Source: Actinotignum urinale DSM 15805 (GTDB taxonomy: Bacteria; Actinomycetota; Actinomycetes; Actinomycetales; Actinomycetaceae). Taken from it: 64,000 nt of DNA. The stretch spans positions 37,676-101,675 of the forward strand of contig NZ_ATUY01000008.1 of the NCBI RefSeq assembly GCF_000420445.1, read 5' to 3'. Within the stretch, counting starts at the first letter, position 1, and each line of letters starts with the position of its first letter. Position numbers and translations under genes: made by a program. This document shows, piece after piece, positions 61,754 to 64,000 of this stretch. The notes below the pieces were generated by a model. That model was not told where the DNA came from. It saw nothing but the letters and a program-made list of their open reading frames with translations, and did not search any database.

Positions 61754-63505
61754 CTAGTCCTCCCTGGTGGTTGATTCCTCGTCAACTTCTTTAGTCAACT
61801 CTTCATCTACTTCTTGCGTGCTGTTATCGGCAACGGACTTATCCTCGTCCTGTGCACAATCATCATTAGCAGTGGTCACTTCTGCATCGTGTGACTCTTC
61901 TGCATCACGTGACTCTTCCATATCGTGCAACTCTTCTGCTACATCTTCAGTATTCTCAGCCTCACGAACACTTTCAGTCTCAGAATCCATATCGCGCGCC
62001 TCGGCATCATTTGCCACCTCGGCACCTACCTCTTCAACTTCAGCATTATCCGGTTCAGCATTATCTGCTTCGGGCGTAGCTTCATCGGCCTCATCGACTT
62101 CAGGTTCGACAATATCTATTGCGCCCTCATTCGTGTAGACCGGATTCCACTTTGCGCGGATTTCTTCCGCTTCTTCAGTGCGTCCAAGTTCTTCAAGGCG
62201 ATCAGCACGGATAAGTTCTACTCGTGAACGCAACTCTTCAGGAAGATTTTCTGACTTAATTTTTTCAATGACCGCTAATCCGCTTTGTGAATCACCTGCA
62301 TCTGCACGCGCCCCCGAGGTAACAAGCGCAAGTTCAAGCGTTGTTGCCATATCGAGGCGACTCAGGGGAATGTCTGCGATAAAAGCCAAAGCCTTCTCGG
62401 GACGTCCGAGTCCGCGTTCAGAATCGGCTTCCAGTGCGACGTGCGAGTAGTCATCACTCATGCGTCGGTATGTGCGCAATTCGCGCAATGCTTCTGCGTA
62501 ACGGCCGGTCATATATGATGTAATTCCGAGCGCTTCTCGCACAATATCAACTCGCGCTGCGTGGCGGTATGCCGCTTTTGCGTGATCGTATGCAAGTTCT
62601 GGATTTTCGTCCAAAACAGCTCCCGCATACACGAGGTGGCGCGCAACTCGCTGCGAGTTTTCTTTTGATAATGTTTTGAGCTTCCGTAATGCTGTGGCGT
62701 TGAGATCTTTTTCTGAGACGTTTTCAGGCACAAAGGGATCTCTACGACGATTATTGTTTCTTTCCCCTCGGGTTTCGTTGTCGCGCCGTGAGCGGGAGAA
62801 TTTATCATCCCGTTCCCCGCGTGCAAAACGTTGTGATCCCGAGAACTTACCGGCCTCATCTTCGTTGTTTTCAAATCGTTGTGGCCTATTTCGACGCTCA
62901 AAACGTTGTGAGCGTTCCGTTCCTTCAAATCGATCGGAAGGACGAGTTTTTTCTCGACCGCCGAATCGCGATTCTCCTCGTTCCTCATTATTGAAACGAT
63001 TGCGCGTAAACCCAGAGTTCCCTCCTCGGCGAAAACTTCGAGCGGAGAACTCCCGATCTTCCTGGTTGCGTCCGCGTTTGAATGATGATCCGCGTCCATA
63101 GGATTCGCCTTCAGGACGTTCGTCGCCATTGTAACGCCCTCGTCCTTTGCCATATCCCGCGTTGCGATCGTTGTTGCCACGGTAGTTGGGTTTATCTTCC
63201 CATTGTTGACGACGGTTGCGCTTTTCGCCACGGTCGTTGTTGTCTCTTTGGGAGTAACGACGGCCACTATCGTAGGATTCTGAGTTGTTATGACGGTGAG
63301 AGGATGTTCGCTCTTGCTTCTCGCTGTTATCGTTTCTCGACCAGAAACGTTCACCGCTTTTGCGTCCCTGTGTTCCGTGATTGTCGTGTCGACGCTGAGA
63401 GCGATTCCAGGAGCTTTTCCCTCCTCGAGAAGAATCACGTTGTCCCGAAGCTGAGCGCCAGCCTTGAGACTTGTTTGATTGATCTTCTGTATGACGATCT
63501 GACAT
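61754..63505 (-). CDS. TPR-like protein with Arg/Gly-rich head and acidic tail
   Basis: A 583-residue three-part protein. Residues 1-255 are disordered and rich in Arg, Gly, Asn, Ser and Asp, with repeated RxGG/RFxxR units (FRRGGNSGFTRNRFNNEERG). Residues about 265-450 are helical TPR-like repeats (LVYAGAVLDENPELAYDHAK; ALGITSYMTGRYAEALRELR), the conserved core seen in Rv1691-type proteins. Residues about 460-583 are an acidic Glu/Asp/Ala tail. The RG-rich head resembles RNA-binding segments of actinobacterial helicases and RNases, so RNA binding is plausible but unproven. GAGGAATTC lies upstream of the ATG. Confidence 0.78.
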   Translation of the reverse strand: MSDRHTEDQSNKSQGWRSASGQRDSSRGGKSSWNRSQRRHDNHGTQGRKSGERFWSRNDNSEKQERTSSHRHNNSESYDSGRRYSQRDNNDRGEKRNRRQQWEDKPNYRGNNDRNAGYGKGRGRYNGDERPEGESYGRGSSFKRGRNQEDREFSARSFRRGGNSGFTRNRFNNEERGESRFGGREKTRPSDRFEGTERSQRFERRNRPQRFENNEDEAGKFSGSQRFARGERDDKFSRSRRDNETRGERNNNRRRDPFVPENVSEKDLNATALRKLKTLSKENSQRVARHLVYAGAVLDENPELAYDHAKAAYRHAARVDIVREALGITSYMTGRYAEALRELRTYRRMSDDYSHVALEADSERGLGRPEKALAFIADIPLSRLDMATTLELALVTSGARADAGDSQSGLAVIEKIKSENLPEELRSRVELIRADRLEELGRTEEAEEIRAKWNPVYTNEGAIDIVEPEVDEADEATPEADNAEPDNAEVEEVGAEVANDAEARDMDSETESVREAENTEDVAEELHDMEESRDAEESHDAEVTTANDDCAQDEDKSVADNSTQEVDEELTKEVDEESTTRED

Positions 63506-63690
63506 GAATTCCTCTCAAATAAAATTTCGATCTATTTATGTGCTTTGTCTATTATAAACTTTGTTGGCTACCAGTTGACATGGGTATAAGAGTTATGTGG
63601 CGGAAGCCTTGTTTTTATGGGTTGTAGGGGGATATAACAACCGTTGGTTTGTGTGTGCGTGTGTTGTGTGAGGTTTTGTTGTGGGTATGT

Positions 63691-63746
63691 GTGTGGGGAG
63701 TGTCGACGATAAACCGTTGTTTGGTTTTCGTGGACACTCCCCACAC
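63691..63746 (-). terminator. Long perfect hairpin after the rRNA genes
   Basis: GTGTGGGGAGTGTC (63691-63704) pairs perfectly with GACACTCCCCACAC (63733-63746); inside the loop AAACC and GGTTT can also pair. It lies 15 nt after the 5S 3' end (minus strand). There is no T tract, but the position fits an rRNA operon terminator or processing signal. The rest of 63506-63690 has GT/CA-rich low-complexity sequence and no visible gene. Confidence 0.65.
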
Positions 63747-63761
63747 TGTATTAAGTTTTGA

Positions 63762-63881
63762 TGGGTGGCAGTGACTTACTCTCCCACACCCTACCGAGTG
63801 CAGTACCATCAGCGTTAGTAGTCTTAGCTTCCGAGTTCGAAATGGTATCGGGCGTTACCCTACCACTATGACCACCACCCA
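63762..63881 (-). rRNA. rrf: 5S ribosomal RNA
   Basis: About 118 nt on the minus strand matching 5S: TGGTGGTCATAGTGGTAGGG at the 5' end, CCATTTCGAACTCGGAAGCT in the middle and GGTAGGGTGTGGGAGAGTAA near the 3' end. GGGTGG and CCACCC close helix I. Exact ends are approximate. Confidence 0.95.
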
Positions 63882-63964
63882 AAACAATCGGGAAACAACC
63901 ACACACACATATATATGTTTACTTGTTTGGTTGTTTTATACCCCGCACACACCACACACGACCC

Positions 63965-64000
63965 ACACCCTCAAGGCAGGATCCGAGCTGTTCGGCCTGG
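63965..64000 (-). rRNA. rrl: 23S ribosomal RNA, extreme 3' end (partial)
   Basis: The minus strand begins CCAGGCCGAACAGCTCGG at the window edge, which fits the final bases of an actinobacterial 23S rRNA (the ...ACTAATAGGCCGA... end). It lies about 85 nt upstream of 5S, the normal spacing. The exact 3' end cannot be fixed here. The spacer holds a low-complexity CA/GT run and TATATA. Confidence 0.6.

Overview
The window looks like a chromosomal segment of an actinobacterium with roughly balanced base composition, most like a low-GC member of the Actinomycetaceae and its relatives (inferred from gene content and order; the species is not identified). Diagnostic genes are the pupylation set (arc, dop, pup, pafA), the mycothiol ligase mshC, the ANTAR response regulator beside polA, the divergent glgM/glgC pair, SUF genes with SufU and SufT, and a block from steB to a TPR-like gene whose order matches Mycobacterium tuberculosis Rv1698 to Rv1691.

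Layout. 1-6.3 kb: the 5' part of polA (it runs off the left edge), an ANTAR response regulator, tRNA-Leu(CAA), pyk and lgt. 6.4-15.4 kb: a P-loop kinase-like gene, then a right-to-left cluster trmI, arc, dop, pup, pafA, FKBP lipoprotein. From arc onward these genes overlap by 1 to 8 nt and no proteasome subunit genes lie among them. A repeat-rich membrane protein lies upstream of trmI. 15.8-19.6 kb: a POT peptide transporter and a CocE/NonD hydrolase. 19.6-29 kb: carB with a carA that encodes only its first domain, a truncated yaaA, a RecB-like nuclease, mshC, an aldo/keto reductase relative that has lost most catalytic residues, a very acidic protein and a GNAT-MazG fusion. 29.2-30.5 kb: tRNA-Leu(GAG), a hypothetical gene and trmL.

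30.7-37.4 kb is an accessory defence island of visibly higher GC, lying between two housekeeping SPOUT methyltransferase genes. It holds a complete-looking type III restriction-modification pair (mod, res), a TIGR02391-like protein with a HEPN-type R-x4-H motif, a broken type I hsdM, a Phd/YefM-like antitoxin and an XRE regulator.

37.8-51 kb: a SpoU methyltransferase, an ABC ATPase, glgM/glgC around paired 40-bp repeats, an ABC-F ATPase and sufB-D-C-S-U-T. 51.2-63.5 kb: a cell-envelope and division block (NUDIX, murJ, MraY/WecA-like protein, steB, steA, recN, nadK, tlyA, a small protein, a HAD phosphatase, a TPR-like protein). The right edge carries 5S rRNA and probably the 3' end of 23S rRNA, read leftwards.

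Several intergenic regions carry short direct repeats (11 to 40 bp units) or long perfect hairpins, and at least five genes lack a Shine-Dalgarno but have a -10-like hexamer 6-7 nt before the ATG, as expected for leaderless mRNAs. The most unusual items are the carA that lacks its glutaminase domain, the proteasome-free pupylation operon, the GNAT-MazG fusion, the degraded type I / intact type III island, and the palindrome plus repeats in front of sufC.
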